In this document: in pieces, positions 22,035 through 33,284 of the stretch
How the letters are laid out: the number at the start of each line of letters is the position of its first letter
Position numbering within the stretch: the stretch's first letter is position 1
DNA from: Pollenia angustigena
Lineage: Eukaryota > Arthropoda > Insecta > Diptera > Polleniidae
Direction of reading: 5' to 3'
Assembly (NCBI GenBank): GCA_930367215.1
Contig: OV884056.1
Span: 86,067,285-86,131,284, forward strand
Length of the DNA stretch: 64,000 nt
Program-made: the position numbers and the translations under genes
Notes under the pieces: model-generated
Databases searched by the model: none
What the model saw: the letters and a program-made list of their open reading frames with translations, nothing else
Told to the model about the DNA's origin: nothing

Positions 22035-22309
22035 CTGTGCTAAAGCACCTAAAGCTCGAATACGCTCTAAGGCATCCAACATTTCGGAATCGTTGAGCTG
22101 ACAAATACCCTTGTAGGCCATATACATTTTAAACGAATTAATACCCAATTCTTCGCACATTATTTTCATTTCATCGGAAACCGATTTCGACCACCACGTC
22201 AAACCAATATGAAATGAATAATCGCAACACACTTTGGGATCAGCCCAAGCGCGCCATTTATCATAAGCTTCTACCAAGGACTCGCCTTTTTTCGGTAAAA
22301 CTAAGTCGA
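22035..22309 (-). CDS. CRMP: CRMP/dihydropyrimidinase exon 4
   Basis: Encodes residues 112-203. Acceptor TTATTATAG; the carried A plus TC makes Ile112 of the TTTIIDLVLP block. It includes [20 protein letters not shown] and [11 protein letters not shown]; Lys178 in MAYK is the position that is carboxylated to bridge the two metals in dihydropyrimidinases. Ends ALAQ with donor CAG|GTATTT. Intron 4 is 66 bp. Confidence 0.95.
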
Positions 22310-22367
22310 CTATAATAAAAATGGAGGGTTGAGAAAAAAATTTTTCTTAAATGGATCCAATACTTAC

Positions 22368-22558
22368 TAATAGTGGTGGTGCCACCTGCTATGGCGGCCT
22401 TAGTGCCGTGATAAAAATCTTCCACAGTAACAGCTCCATCGAAATTTAATTGGAAGTGTGTATGGGGATCAACACCACCAGGTAAAATTAATTTACCGCC
22501 GGCATCTACCACACGGACACCACCGGGAATATTGATTTCTGAGGCAGGACCAACAAAT
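22368..22558 (-). CDS. CRMP: CRMP/dihydropyrimidinase exon 3
   Basis: Encodes residues 48-111 plus one base. It carries the signature [17 protein letters not shown]: both His residues (80 and 82) of the HxH metal motif are kept, unlike vertebrate CRMPs, which have lost the second. Then follow [16 protein letters not shown]. Acceptor TTTTTTCAG, donor ATTA|GTAAGT; intron 3 is only 58 bp. Keeping the HxH while exon 6 drops a ligand fits one gene serving two isoforms. Confidence 0.95.
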
Positions 22559-22940
22559 CTGAAAAAATATGAAATCATAATTTTTAACGATTTGTTTTAT
22601 CTACTTTTTATAATATTTCAAATTTCTGCAACTCAAAAGTTTGCAGGCATTTAAAAAAAAAGCTAAAAAACAAAATTAAGAAATTTATCTGAGACCACGG
22701 AGTTATTATGTATTTATTAATAAAGAGCAATTATTTATATACAAAGAAGCTGTTCTATATGGAATCACGCAAAGAAACGGTGTTCTTTTATATCAAACGG
22801 GAACATAGTACCCCTAGAAAGGCACCGCAAAACAGCAAAAAAAAAACTAACAGGTCTAACTTATAAATATAACTTTATCTCTTGTATAAAATTTGCTCTT
22901 GATAATAACACTGTGCTAGAATATGACACTTTTTTGTGGC

Positions 22941-24676
22941 AAGCGGGGCACCTGGCGTTTTATATTAATTCGTGTACGCTGAATCCAGTCAAGCTAACCT
23001 GTTTTTTTATGTTCGCTCTTGTTTTCGGGATATAACGTTATTTCGAAAATCGAAATCGCGCAACTCAAAAATGGTTTAGTTTATTGAACTTCAATTAACC
23101 ACCAAATCTGTATGGTTGAAATACTTAAATTTGGCAACTGCAGCTCGTAGGTTGCTCCTAAACGGATCAAATGTGTGACCAACCCCACTTTATTTTTCAT
23201 CTCCATCATTTACTTCTTACATACCTAACCGCTATCCTTATTCCTTAAGGAGGCTCCCACACAAAATATATTGAACAAAAAGTCCCATAACTGCCCAGGA
23301 TCCGCCCCTAGGGGGGATGAAATGTATGACCGACCTCAAGTAGTTTTTGTCCATAACATTTTCTCAAAACATACTTGCCGCTTATAACCACTTCTTAAGG
23401 GAGCACCTATACAAACATGGCTTTTTATCTTTAATCTTATATTTTATTAAAATTTTTCGACTTTAGTGAATAAAATGATAGTGTGGCTGAAGAGCCGTCC
23501 ACCTCAACTCGTCGTCGTGCCCAACAATTGCACCTCTCACGCCCGTCGTTGTGGAACGTTATGCATATAGACTTGCATTAACACGCTTACAAGGTGCAAT
23601 TGACTCAAGAACTTAAGCCTCTTGACCATTCCAAACGTCGTCAATGGTCAGAATGGTGGCAAGAAATGGCAACAGTGGATGATCAATTTTCGTAGAAAAT
23701 CATCTTCAGTGATGAGGCAAATTTTCACCTCAGTGCATTCGTCAATAAATAGAATTGCCGAATTTAGGCGAATGAGAATCCAAGAGTGATTGTCGAAAAC
23801 CTATTGCACCCACAAAGCGTGACTGTTTGGTGCGGTTTATGGGCTGACGGCATCATCGGGCCGTATTTTTTCCAAAATGAGGCCGGTCCGGCAGTTTCTG
23901 TGAATGGTGCTTGCTATCGTGAGATGATAACGAACTTTTTATGGCCCGAATTAGAAGATATGGATGTGAACGATATGTGGTTTCAACAGGACGGTAACAC
24001 TTGCCACACAGCTAACGAAACAATGGCTCTTTTGCGCGACAAATTCAATGGCCGTGTTATCTCACGTGGTGGCGATGTCAATTGGCCGCCAAGATCATGT
24101 GATTTGACACCGTTGGACTTCTTTCTTTGGGGTTATTTGAAAGAAAATGTGTACGTCGATAAGCAAGCAACAATTCAAGAGCTACAGGATGAGATAATCC
24201 GGCACATTAACGGCATAGAACCTCAATAATGCCTCAGCTTCTTCGGAAATCAACATCGGCCCTTAAAATTTAACCACCCTTTATATGAAATACTTTGGGA
24301 AGAAGTAAGATAGAAAAAAAAACTAAATTGTTGCTCTCATTGTGAACAAAGCTTTATGGCTTGTTTTGTTTGGAACTCTATATTTGTAGCAAAAAAAAAA
24401 AAATAAGTAGCATATCTACATTTTTAAGTTTTGTATGAATTTTTAAAAACAAACATTTAAAAATGTTGCTAAAAATTTTTTTTTTATACCAAAAAAAATT
24501 ATGTATCAAAAACGAATTTTATTGTGCAATTTCGGTTTTTTCAGTTTTTTCAATAAACTAAACCGTTTTTTAATGCCGCGAATGTTTGTTGTGCGGCCTG
24601 CTCCTCTTTCGAAATAACGGTATATCCCAAAAACAAGAGCTTACCCAAAAAAATGGTTAGCGCCAGGTGCCCCGCT
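22941..24676. mobile_element. Long-TIR DNA element in CRMP intron 2
   Basis: The left end AAGCGGGGCACCTGGCG and the right end, its complement, are followed by matching GCTCTTGTTTT..GGGATATA, GTTATTTCGAAA and GGTTTAGTTTATTGAA segments, so the inverted ends are about 150 bp. A rosa-like mariner relic occupies the middle. No clear target duplication. Confidence 0.7.
23465..24278 (+). pseudogene. DD41D (rosa-like) mariner transposase relic
   Basis: Reading across frameshifts and stops: IIFSDEANFHLS (first Asp), TVWCGLWADGIIGPYFF, MWFQQDGNTCHTANETMALL (second Asp) and SCDLTPLDFFLWGYLK (third Asp). Forty-one residues lie between the second and third Asp, the spacing of the rosa/DD41D group of Tc1/mariner. 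The N-terminal DNA-binding region is missing and stops occur near 23694 and 23749. The 3' terminal repeat CCCTTAAAATTTAACCACCC ends at 24278 and is shared with the copy at 45264. Confidence 0.82.
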
Positions 24677-25329
24677 TTTCAGTTTTTTCAACTATTGCTG
24701 TGTAATTTAACCCGTATACTTCTCTTCTTATTTTTTACTCAGTTAAAACTTTCCCTAATTCTCATGTACATACATAAATCCATATTTTGTAGGTTTCTCT
24801 TTATGCTTTAATATTTTGAAGAATACAAAATTATAATCAGCCAACAATACCAGTATTGGAGTTTTTTCATTAGGTACGAATAGGAGTTGGCTTCGATATT
24901 TTTCACATTTTTAAATATCAGTCTATGCCATTTAATAATGAAGAGATACAGGCTTTAAAATCGTAAGCAAATTTAAAATTTTTGTTTATTTTAGATTACG
25001 ATTTATCGTCACTACGCTGCGTTAGCAGATATGAAACTAAAGCCGAAAGTATCCTTCAGCTTAACAATCTGGAAGGCGACCGAACTCCCTTCGATGACCA
25101 AAGTACTCGTTCTTATATAATGCATGCGTTAAATCTCTCTTTTTGTACGATTCAGAGACATGGTTTGTCACCAGAAAAATTAGACCAAATTTTCAAACCT
25201 CGCGAAACATCTTAAGAATATGGTGTGGTGGCCTCGAAAAATCACTAACGATAAATTGCTGTAACTTAATTAATATCAAAATACGACGTCGTTAACTGAC
25301 ATGGTTGGGTTACACCCAAAGAAACCCCT

Positions 25330-25568
25330 CACAGAAAAAATTCTCCAAAATTGTTCACCAATTAAAGCATTAATCAAAAATAAAATCTGTTTTAATTAAA
25401 AATTTAATCAAGTGAATTAAACGTTTAATCAAGTAACTTAAACGTTTAATTAATACTATTAACTGGTTTAATTGATACTATTAATTTGTTTACTGGTGCA
25501 AATTTAATTAATTTTTTAATTAATATCACAAATTTTTTAATTGAAATCAATTTTTATTTTTTTCTGTG
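25330..25568. mobile_element. MITE with CACAGAAAAAA ends
   Basis: CACAGAAAAAATT on the left and TTTTTTTCTGTG on the right enclose a run of TTTAATTAA / GTTTAATCAA repeats. Related ends occur at 54141-54983. Confidence 0.55.
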
Positions 25569-25859
25569 CTACGACAAAATTTGCCATGCAACAATTTAAT
25601 ATAACACACAAGACACCCGAAACGCGGACGGCCAAACATTTTATGGAGGCGAAAAGTTCAAAGTGAAGCCGAACAATCATTCAATGAATTACATGCGTTT
25701 TTTTAGAAATTAATATACAACAATGAATTTGGATTCTATGAAAACAGTCTAAACGCTAAAAATTTGCGTTTCTAACTCTAAATCGCATAATAGGTGTTCT
25801 GTAAATAGCAATCACACGAAGTTTGGCTCAAGGGAACTAGAATATGTTTAAGAAACTAT

Positions 25860-26290
25860 GGCAGATTGCAAACAAAACGATCGAGCTTTTGAACCCGATA
25901 AAATAAATCTGGCGTTTTAAGATTTCGAATCGTGCGATTGTCAGAACATGGGCTTATGTTCCTGAAGCAAGACGCTATGAATGTGGGCAAACTATAATGT
26001 CAACAGGACGGCGCAACGTGCCGCCACACAGCGTACGTCACAACCGATTTATTAAAGGGCGGACAAGTTTTATATATCGTAACGATGCTCCTGAATGGTC
26101 GCTTTATTCGTAATTTAGCTCTTAAGGCTTTTTTCTTTGGAGTTACATAAAGCCAACATTGAAAACTAAATTCCTGGTATTTCTGACGATTTGTGAGCTT
26201 AAGTCATGGATAATTGCGTCCAGCATATTAACTCGCGCCGAGGCTTCCGAGGTGGACATCTAAAAAATGTCTTATTCCATAAATTATGAC
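25860..26290 (+). pseudogene. Degenerate Tc1/mariner transposase fragment
   Basis: In broken frames: QQDGATC then HTAYVTTDLL near 26000, and GGHLKNVLFHK near 26250. These are the catalytic-Asp block and the C-terminus of the same broad mariner group as at 23465; the part between is scrambled. Confidence 0.55.
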
Positions 26291-26765
26291 ATCGATTACA
26301 CTGGTTCACAAATTTTATACTTTATGCCATAACCTTAAAAATAAGATGTTTTCTAAGGTAAATCGGGGCGGTTGAACACGAATATGGCACGCATTTATTT
26401 CTCTCGAGTAGCATTTTCGAGATCTTTTCTCGAAAATCGTGATATTCTGCTGTTGTCTTGTTATTTGGAAAAATCTCAAGAATTCTTCATCAAAATTGTT
26501 AAAAATTTTGACTATTGAGTAAAAAGAGGAAAAACATATTTATTCAACAATTTAAATTATGTACAATTCAGATGAACAGTTCTCGAGATTCTTAAAATAT
26601 CTAAAACAACACGACTTTCGCGAATTCTCGAAAACGTTACTTGGGAGCAATAAATGTGCGCCATTTAGTTAAGAAAGTTATATAAAAATATTTTCACAAC
26701 TAACTCACAAGTTTTATAATTAAAAATTCAATAATGTGTCGCTCTTAATGAAAAAGCCTTTATAT

Positions 26766-27476
26766 TAGGGACCGTAACAGTTATGACTTTTTTCATAAAA
26801 GTCAGATGAAAACAGTTATTTTTTGATTTTTATTTTTTTGAACAAAAATAACTGTTATTTTTTGATTTTTATTTTTTCGATCAAAAATAACAGTTATTTT
26901 TTGATTTTTATTTTTTTGAACAAAAATAACTGTTATTTTTTGATTTTTATTTTTTCGAGCAAAAATAAAAGTTATTCTCTAAATAAATGTACGTTTTTAA
27001 TAATTTAGATGACTTTAATAATTACTTTAATGTGCATAAGGAATTCCTATGATAATTACACACTTAAATAAAAATTTTAAGTCAACTAAATTATTAAACC
27101 ACGTACATTTATTTGGAGAATAACTTTTATTTTTGCTCCAAAAAATAAAAATCAAAAAATAACTGTTATTTTTTATTGAAAAAATCAAAAAATAACTGTT
27201 ATTTTTTATTGAAAAAATCAAAAAATAACTGTTAGTTTTTTTCAAAAAAATAAAAATCAAAAAATAACAGTTATTTTTGTTCAAAAAAATTAAAATCAAA
27301 AAATAACTGTTAAGTTTGATCAAAAAATAAAAATCAAAATTATAAAAATTAATATATTTTATCATTGACAAGTGCATGAGGAACAATATGGTATAATTGA
27401 ATCAGTTTTTCGACTTTTATTTCTATATGCTTTTTTTGTTTTAAAATTCCAATATAACTGTTATTTTCGTTCCCTG
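26766..27476. mobile_element. hAT-type foldback element, copy A
   Basis: Ends TAGGGACCGTAACAGTTAT and AACTGTTATTTTCG..CCCTG, with an 8-bp duplication CTTTATAT/CTTTATAC (one mismatch). The arms consist of repeats of AATAACAGTTATTTTTTGATTT with TTTTT(C/G)GA(T/A)CAAA between them, in opposite orientation around a centre near 27040. Two more copies are at 40358 and 52814. The ORFs read through the arms (for example 27027-27386) are artefacts of the repeats. Confidence 0.8.
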
Positions 27477-27515
27477 CTTTATACCGATAATTTAAATGTA
27501 TTTAAATAAACTTAC

Positions 27516-27610
27516 TTAATTATACCATCTTCAATGTAAACGTCTGCTGAAAAAGTTTTATCGTGATTGACAATTTGGCCATTTTTAATATAAACGCGAT
27601 TTTGAGCACT
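27516..27610 (-). CDS. CRMP: CRMP/dihydropyrimidinase exon 2
   Basis: Encodes residues 17-47 plus two bases of Lys48: SAQNRVYIKNGQIVNHDKTF and on to DVYIEDGII. This is the N-terminal beta-sandwich strand pair of the amidohydrolase fold. Acceptor CATTTCCAG, donor ATTAA|GTAAG. Intron 2 (22559-27515) and intron 1 (27611-33221) are about 5 kb each and hold transposons. Confidence 0.94.
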
Positions 27611-27854
27611 CTGGAAATGGAAAATTAGATTAACATTAACATTAAGTGAAAACCTATTAGGGCTAATAAATCAGTGCAAGTTAAACTAAGTTTTTGGTTT
27701 AAAACCAGCATATAAATAAATCAGTAAACATATAAAACATCTCTAAATGCAAAAATTCGGCGTTTTAACTACGAATACAGACCATATGAATTGACAACAT
27801 CTATCGCAGTGTTGTCACAATATTATTTTTTTAAACTACGTACATATCATAGTT

Positions 27855-28506
27855 GGGGGTTGTGCACTAAATATTGATTTAAATCAGCAGTGTACTATCA
27901 CTAAATAAAACCGCAAAAAAAATTAGTTTGCACTCTTTTTTACCAGTTTTAGTGATAATTGTTATTTTTTAACTACCACTAAAAAAATTTGAGTGATATT
28001 GCAAATTTGTTCACTATCACTAAACGCAGATTGAATGCAAAAATCTGCACTCAATTCAAATAGTGCAAAATTTTAACTTGCAATCAAAAAAGCTGCATAC
28101 AAGTATTGTCTCACTGAAATTTTAAAAATGTAACTTTGTATGTGCATGGTTTTTGATTTTTTTTTTTTTTTTTTAGGGATGCATAAGCCAAGAACGTCAA
28201 ACAAAATGAAATTTTGTCAATAACGGTAAAATTATTGGCTTTAATCATGAAAAAACCAGTCTTTGATATTAAATTTAGTGCAACATTTTAAGTAGCACTC
28301 AAAAGAGTGATAAAAAAAAAGTTGCAATAATCTGATGATTGCTTCTTTTAAAATCAAACTATTTTTTTTGTGAGTGCAAAATTTTTTAACATCATATCAC
28401 TCACTGCAAATTTTCAATTCATTACTCAACATCAACAAAATGATTGTAATATTTTTGCACTATCACTAAGTGTGAGTTGAAACTGCAAAATGAGTGCACT
28501 ACCCCC
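27855..28506. mobile_element. MITE with GGGGGT ends
   Basis: GGGGGTTGTGCACT on the left, AGTGCACTACCCCC on the right. The inside is full of ACTATCACTAAA and GCAAATTT / GTGCAAAA repeats in both orientations. Confidence 0.6.
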
Positions 28507-28581
28507 ATCCATTATACATATTTGTGGAAATTTGACAAAATACCTTAAGTCTAGATAAGATTTAAAAAAAAAACTCGGTAA

Positions 28582-28660
28582 AAAACAAGTAAGAGTGCTA
28601 TATTCGGCTGTGCCGAATCTTATATACCCTTCACCATTGTGCGAGCAGAATACAGAGCAA
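28582..28660 (+). repeat. Head of dispersed TTCGGCTGTGCCGAA repeat
   Basis: AAAACAAGTAAGAGTGCTAT, then the small palindrome TTCGGCTGTGCCGAA and TATATACCCTTCACC. This is the same head as the complete copies at 38450-39695 and 61763-62981. Confidence 0.6.
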
Positions 28661-29779
28661 CTAGACAAAAACTAAATAATTTTTACATACACAGAAATAA
28701 TTATTGCCGAATTATTTTCAAACAAAAGATTGTTTGAAAATTTTTTTCATTTCTATAAATTTTTTTACTAATTCAAACAATATTTTTGTTTCCTTTTTAT
28801 TTAACCAACAAAAATGTGGACAACTCTTCAAAAATATAATAAACGCGTTATTGGTGTCAAGTTTTCATAATTTTGTATGAAATATTTAACGCTCTTTAAT
28901 GTTGTTGTCTTTTTGCATTTTTTTATTTGATCGTAAGCAACACTTCTTCATGTGAAATATAAGAACAACAACAAAAAACACATACAGTCTATTTTTGGAC
29001 ACTTTAAAAAAGTGCAACTATAAGAAAAACAATAGCAGAAACAACATTACAAGAAACAAAATCCCGTATTCAATTTTTTAAAACTGTTTGGTCAAATACA
29101 AAAATAGAATGATGACGAAAAATATATCGAGTCGGTCTGCTGCCGTTTTTGGTTACATTTCTTCTTTAGCAAAGGAAAGGATACAGCAACAGTGAGTGAT
29201 AAAGAAAAACAATGTGTTGTGTGTATAAATAAGACTTCGTTCAAAAACTATTCCAACAAAAAAAAATGTGGCTCAAAGCCAGCCCGGCGGCTCTGTTCTT
29301 GGCGTCATCTTCTCATACAGTGCTTACTTGTGAGCGCGTCATTGCTTGTGCAAAAACTTTTTTTTATCCAAATTTTTAATATTTTTAATTAGGCTTAAGT
29401 TCATGAAATTTAATTTTTCATTAAATTATTTTTATGAAGAAAGGAATTTTACAACATGAAAATTAAATAGTTCAACAAAATAACCACAATACTAATTATT
29501 GTTAAAGCTAAGGCACGAGCTCTATGTGTACATTTGTCCTTCAAGTTGTGCTGAAAAAGGTCAACAGAAAAAAAAAAAAAAAGACAAAATAAAAAAACAA
29601 AAAATGTATTGTGGTTATTTTGTTGAACTATTTTATGGTTTTTTTTTAATCCAAATTTTTAATATTTTAATTAGGCTTAAGTTCATGAAATTTAATTTTC
29701 ATTAAATTATTTTTATGAAGAAAGGAATTTTTACAACATGAAAATTAATTAAAATTGTTATTGATAATCTTTCATTCTT

Positions 29780-29858
29780 GACGTGGCTCGGGCTCGAACC
29801 CTGGCCGGCAGGTTACCATGACATGTTTCGATCGCAACCACTCGATCTCCTCAGATGG
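29780..29858 (-). repeat. tRNA-like (SINE head) segment 1
   Basis: On the minus strand: GATCGAGTGGTTGCGATC, resembling an A box, then GGGTTCGAGCCC, a good B box. An AT-rich body follows. No clean cloverleaf, so a SINE-like head rather than a tRNA gene. Further copies at 30342-30421 (minus) and 30625-30702 (plus). Confidence 0.5.
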
Positions 29859-30341
29859 ATTTGCCGTCTTACACTCGCAGCCATCGACGACTGCTGACGT
29901 CAATAGTCAAACATCAATCCTTAAACCAAATTGTATTTTAACATTTGGTAGATCGAAATTTGCTTTCCTGAATGATTATCCATTTTAATTGATTTTACAT
30001 GTTTTTTTCTTTACTTCTGTTTTTTCGTACTTTTGTCAAGAATTTTTCTTGAAGTCCAAGTACATTTTTTTGTTTTTTCATTTTGTCTTTCTCTTTTCTG
30101 TTGACCTTTTTCAGCACAACTCGAAGGACAAATGAACACATAGAGCTCGTGCCTTAGCTTTAACAATAATTAGTATTGTGGTTATTTTGTTGAACTATTT
30201 TATGGTTTTTTTTAATCCAAATTTTTAATATTTTAATTAGGCTTAAGTTCATGAAATTTAATTTTCATTAAATTATTTTTATGAAGAAAGGAATTTTTAC
30301 AACATGAAAATTAATTAAAATTGTTATTGATAATCTTTCAT

Positions 30342-30421
30342 TCTTGACGTGGCTCGGGCTCGAACCCTGGCCGGCAGGTTACCATGACATGTTTCGATCG
30401 CAACCACTCGATCTCCTCAGA
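30342..30421 (-). repeat. tRNA-like (SINE head) segment 2
   Basis: Near-identical to segment 1, same B-box GGGTTCGAGCCC. It is cut just upstream of the A-box region, where it joins the inverted arm. Confidence 0.5.
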
Positions 30422-30624
30422 CTTCAAGAAAAAATCTTGACAAAAGTACGAAAAAACAGAAGTAAGGAAAAAACATGTAAAATCAATTAAAATGGATAAT
30501 CATTCAGGAAAGCAAATTTCGATCTACCAAATGTTAGAACACAATTTGGTTTAAGGATTGATGTTTGACTATTGACGTCAGCAGTCGTCGATGGCTGCGA
30601 GTGTAAGACGGCAAATCCATCTGA

Positions 30625-30702
30625 GGAGATTGAGTGGTTGCAATCAAAACATGTCATGGTAACCTGCCGGCCGGGGTTTGAGCCCCAGCCACATCAAGAA
30701 TG
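30625..30702 (+). repeat. tRNA-like (SINE head) segment 3, inverted and diverged
   Basis: Plus-strand copy of the same head. The B box is mutated to GGGTTTGAGCCCC and the A-box region to GATTGAGTGGTTGCAATC. Confidence 0.5.
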
Positions 30703-30857
30703 AAAGATTATCAATAACAATTTTAATTAATTTTCATGTTGTAAAATTCCTTTCTTCATAAAAATAATTTAATGAAAAATTAAATTTCATGAACTTAAGC
30801 CTAATTAAAAATATTAAAAATTTGGTCTAAAAACCATAAATAGTTCAACAAAATAAG

Positions 30858-31366
30858 GTCGCAGTTTTAGAGATAATTGGATAAAATTTGGGTCATAGGT
30901 TCTTATTGGCACAAGGACCAAGCTTATTGAAAATGGGCCGAATCGTAGGACCAAGAGGGAAGATAGGGGGAAATTTCTTCCTCTCAGAAACTATCAAAAC
31001 GATTTTAATGATATTTAAAACATAGATAGATCCATATCTATATGGACACAAAATTTATAAATTTTTAAAAAAATCGGACCACGGGCAATTTTTGCCTCTC
31101 AAACCGATTTTAATGAAATTTAAAACATAGATAGATCCATATCTATAGGGGCACATTAGCTATATAGTTTTTAATAAATAGGACCACAAGGGGAGGCAGA
31201 GGGCAATTTCTGCCTCTGACAAACTTTCAAACCGATTTTCATGAAGTTTATAAACATAGATAAATCCATATTTACATGGACACATAAGCATGATGTGTTT
31301 TTAAATACTGTGGTGTAGGGTATCATATGGTCGGGCTTGAACGACAATACTTTCTTACTTGTTTTA
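30858..31366 (-). repeat. Dispersed repeat fragment with inverted family head
   Basis: Contains three diverged repeats of CATAGATAGATCCATAT-type sequence (about 31020, 31124, 31257) and ends in GGTGTAGGGTATCATATGGT..ACTTTCTTACTTGTTTT, the complement of the family head seen at 60921 and 63743. Confidence 0.5.
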
Positions 31367-31427
31367 AATCGTTTTTAGAACATAAAAAAAATAAAAATAT
31401 AAAAAAAAATTGTCTTTTTTAAAAAAC

Positions 31428-31502
31428 CAAGATTCGAACCAGGGAACTCTCAGTTTCTAACTTAACACACCCCCTTAGACAACTGAACCATGAAGGAACG
31501 TT
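31428..31502 (-). repeat. tRNA-like pseudogene or SINE head
   Basis: The minus strand reads ATGGTTCAGTTGTCTAAGG (A-box like), a long variable-arm-like region, then CCTGGTTCGAATCTTGG (B box). The pattern resembles a tRNA-Leu-type gene, but the acceptor stem does not pair well and the sequence runs into A/T-rich repeat. Confidence 0.35.
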
Positions 31503-31849
31503 AATTGAATATCATTAAAATGAAATATGGCACGTTTACTTACAAAATTCAACACAGTTGAGTTGTAATTACTTTTGATTTTTTGTTCACCGCAATAGCA
31601 AAGTTGTAAACCATAATAAAAAAATTACAATTCAACTTATTTGAGTTGTGAACCGAAATAGGGAAATATATTCACCAAAATAGTTGGTGCCATGTATGTG
31701 TGTTTGTTTGTTTTCTTTTATCTTTTTTGGCGAGTTTTTAAGTAGCAAAAAAACACAACAATTCCTAGTTTCTATTTGTTAAAATTATTTCGTTAAATAG
31801 ATGAAATAATAAAGAAGGGTGATAACGAAAATCATATTGGGCATTATGC

Positions 31850-31854
<5 letters not shown>

Positions 31855-31934
<80 letters not shown>
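31855..31934. repeat. (TA)n microsatellite, about 80 bp
   Basis: Uninterrupted TA dinucleotides in CRMP intron 1. Two short (TAAA)n tracts occur at about 32887-32910 and 32955-32972. Confidence 0.95.
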
Positions 31935-31936
<2 letters not shown>

Positions 31937-32870
31937 AATTGAAACGGGGGGGTAGAGCGACATCACATGGTTAAATCAAGTTCTCTCCCCAGAAGGACCC
32001 ATAATATTTATACTTTATAGGGTCTTAGATCAATATTGTAGAAATTACAAACGGAATGACAAACTTATGTATTCCATTTTTGGGATTTCAGTATTTTGAT
32101 TATAACTCAGCAATTTTTGACATTTGACAGATTTATATACCGACGTGTTTATATATCTTGGACTCGGGAAGATCTATGGTTCCCGAATGTGGGTATTTAA
32201 AAAAAAAAAATTATTATTTTGGTCAAAGCTTTTTCGTATCTCAACCGATTTTTTCAGAAAATATTTTTTACTAAAGATTTCCGATCTTTTGATATGCAAG
32301 GGATATCCATAGGTCATATAACAGTCCAAAAAATCAGGTTTTTATACAATTTTTGATATTTTTGTACGGGAGATACCACGCCCACTTCTCCGATCGTGCC
32401 CACATTTTGTGGGATGCTGTGTATTGATAACCTAAATGTGTGTACCTAATTTGAAAGCTTTGGCTCTTGCCGTTCTCAAGATATACAGTAAAGTAATATA
32501 AAAAAGGAATAAAAATACCACAACAACAAGGGATTTTTGGAAAAAATTAGAGGTAGTCGTGGTTTTTTGCTCATATCTCAGCCATTTGTGGACCGATCTT
32601 TCTGAATTTCAATAGCAAACAATTCCGGACCATATGTGACATAAATGTATAATAAACTATAACCTATAATAACCATCATATATGGGGTCTTCGGAAAATC
32701 CATTTCAACGGACAGACGGACATGGTTAAATAAAGTTCTCTCCTCATAAGGACCCATAATATATATACTTTATAGGGTCTTAGATCAATATTGTTGAAAT
32801 TACAAACGGAATGACAAACTTATAAATACCCTTTTCCACCTGAGGTGAAGGGTATAATAAATTAAAGAAA
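31935..32870. repeat. Tail of dispersed repeat family
   Basis: Two related blocks each contain ACTTTATAGGGTCTTAGATC and GGAATGACAAACTTAT (31999-32070 and 32760-32822). The end CCACCTGAGGTGAAGGGTAT is a small hairpin, the same design as the tails at 38450 and 62981. Non-coding. Confidence 0.5.
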
Positions 32871-33221
32871 ATTTTTGTTTATAATAATAAATAAATAAAT
32901 AAATAAATATTTTTATATTGGCCATGGAGGCTTTATATTACATGTTTTTCAAATAAATAAATAAATAAATAATAAAATATGTTAAAAATGTAAAGAAAAA
33001 TGTTTTTTAAAGAAAATAAGTAGGATTAGCCACATTTCTTTTCAACTTTTTAAATTTGACTTAAGATGTTTTGTCAAAATGCCACAGATATTATATATGC
33101 TGCACTGATTTGGAGTTGTTGAGTTTAAACTATATAATAACATCTTAGTTTAGTTTAGTTCAATTTAACCAGAGTTTAAACATTCACTGATCTATTAAAT
33201 ATTAGAGGAACTTTATCACAC

Positions 33222-33284
33222 CTGTAAATGAATGGGTACTTTTTTCACTGGCTTTGGACTGGTAGACATATTTTACGATTTGAA
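33222..33284 (-). CDS. CRMP: CRMP/dihydropyrimidinase first coding exon (exon 1)
   Basis: The ATG at 33269-33267 opens MSTSPKPVKKVPIHLQ, the N-terminus as I recall it for fly CRMP. Donor CAG|GTGTGA at 33221. Fifteen bases of 5' UTR (TTCAAATCGTAAAAT) precede the ATG, directly after a good acceptor (TTTATTTACAG), so at least one non-coding upstream exon exists at higher coordinates. Its location and the promoter could not be identified. Coding length 48 nt, phase 0 out. Confidence 0.92.

Larger units (their letters stand above)
29463..30857. repeat. Large inverted and duplicated repeat complex with tRNA-like heads
   Basis: Arms 29616-30057 and 30422-30857 are about 440 bp each and inverted with high identity. 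A second direct copy of the first half (29605-29850) lies at 30174-30420, and 29466-29568 is repeated inverted at 30085-30203. Recurrent words are ATAGTTCAACAAAATAACC and TTAGGCTTAAGTTCATGAAA. Non-coding. Confidence 0.75.

Noticed and set aside
27027..27386. 119-codon minus ORF rich in Tyr, Phe, Ile, Asn and Lys
   Set aside because: Translation of the repetitive arms of a foldback element; same artefact at 26823-27008 and 52886-53101.
29780..29858. tRNA gene
   Set aside because: Good B box but no cloverleaf or proper acceptor stem, and repeated inside an inverted complex; better seen as a SINE-like head.
29463..30857. CRISPR-like array
   Set aside because: The repeats are long, inverted and AT-rich without regular short spacers, and the genome is eukaryotic.
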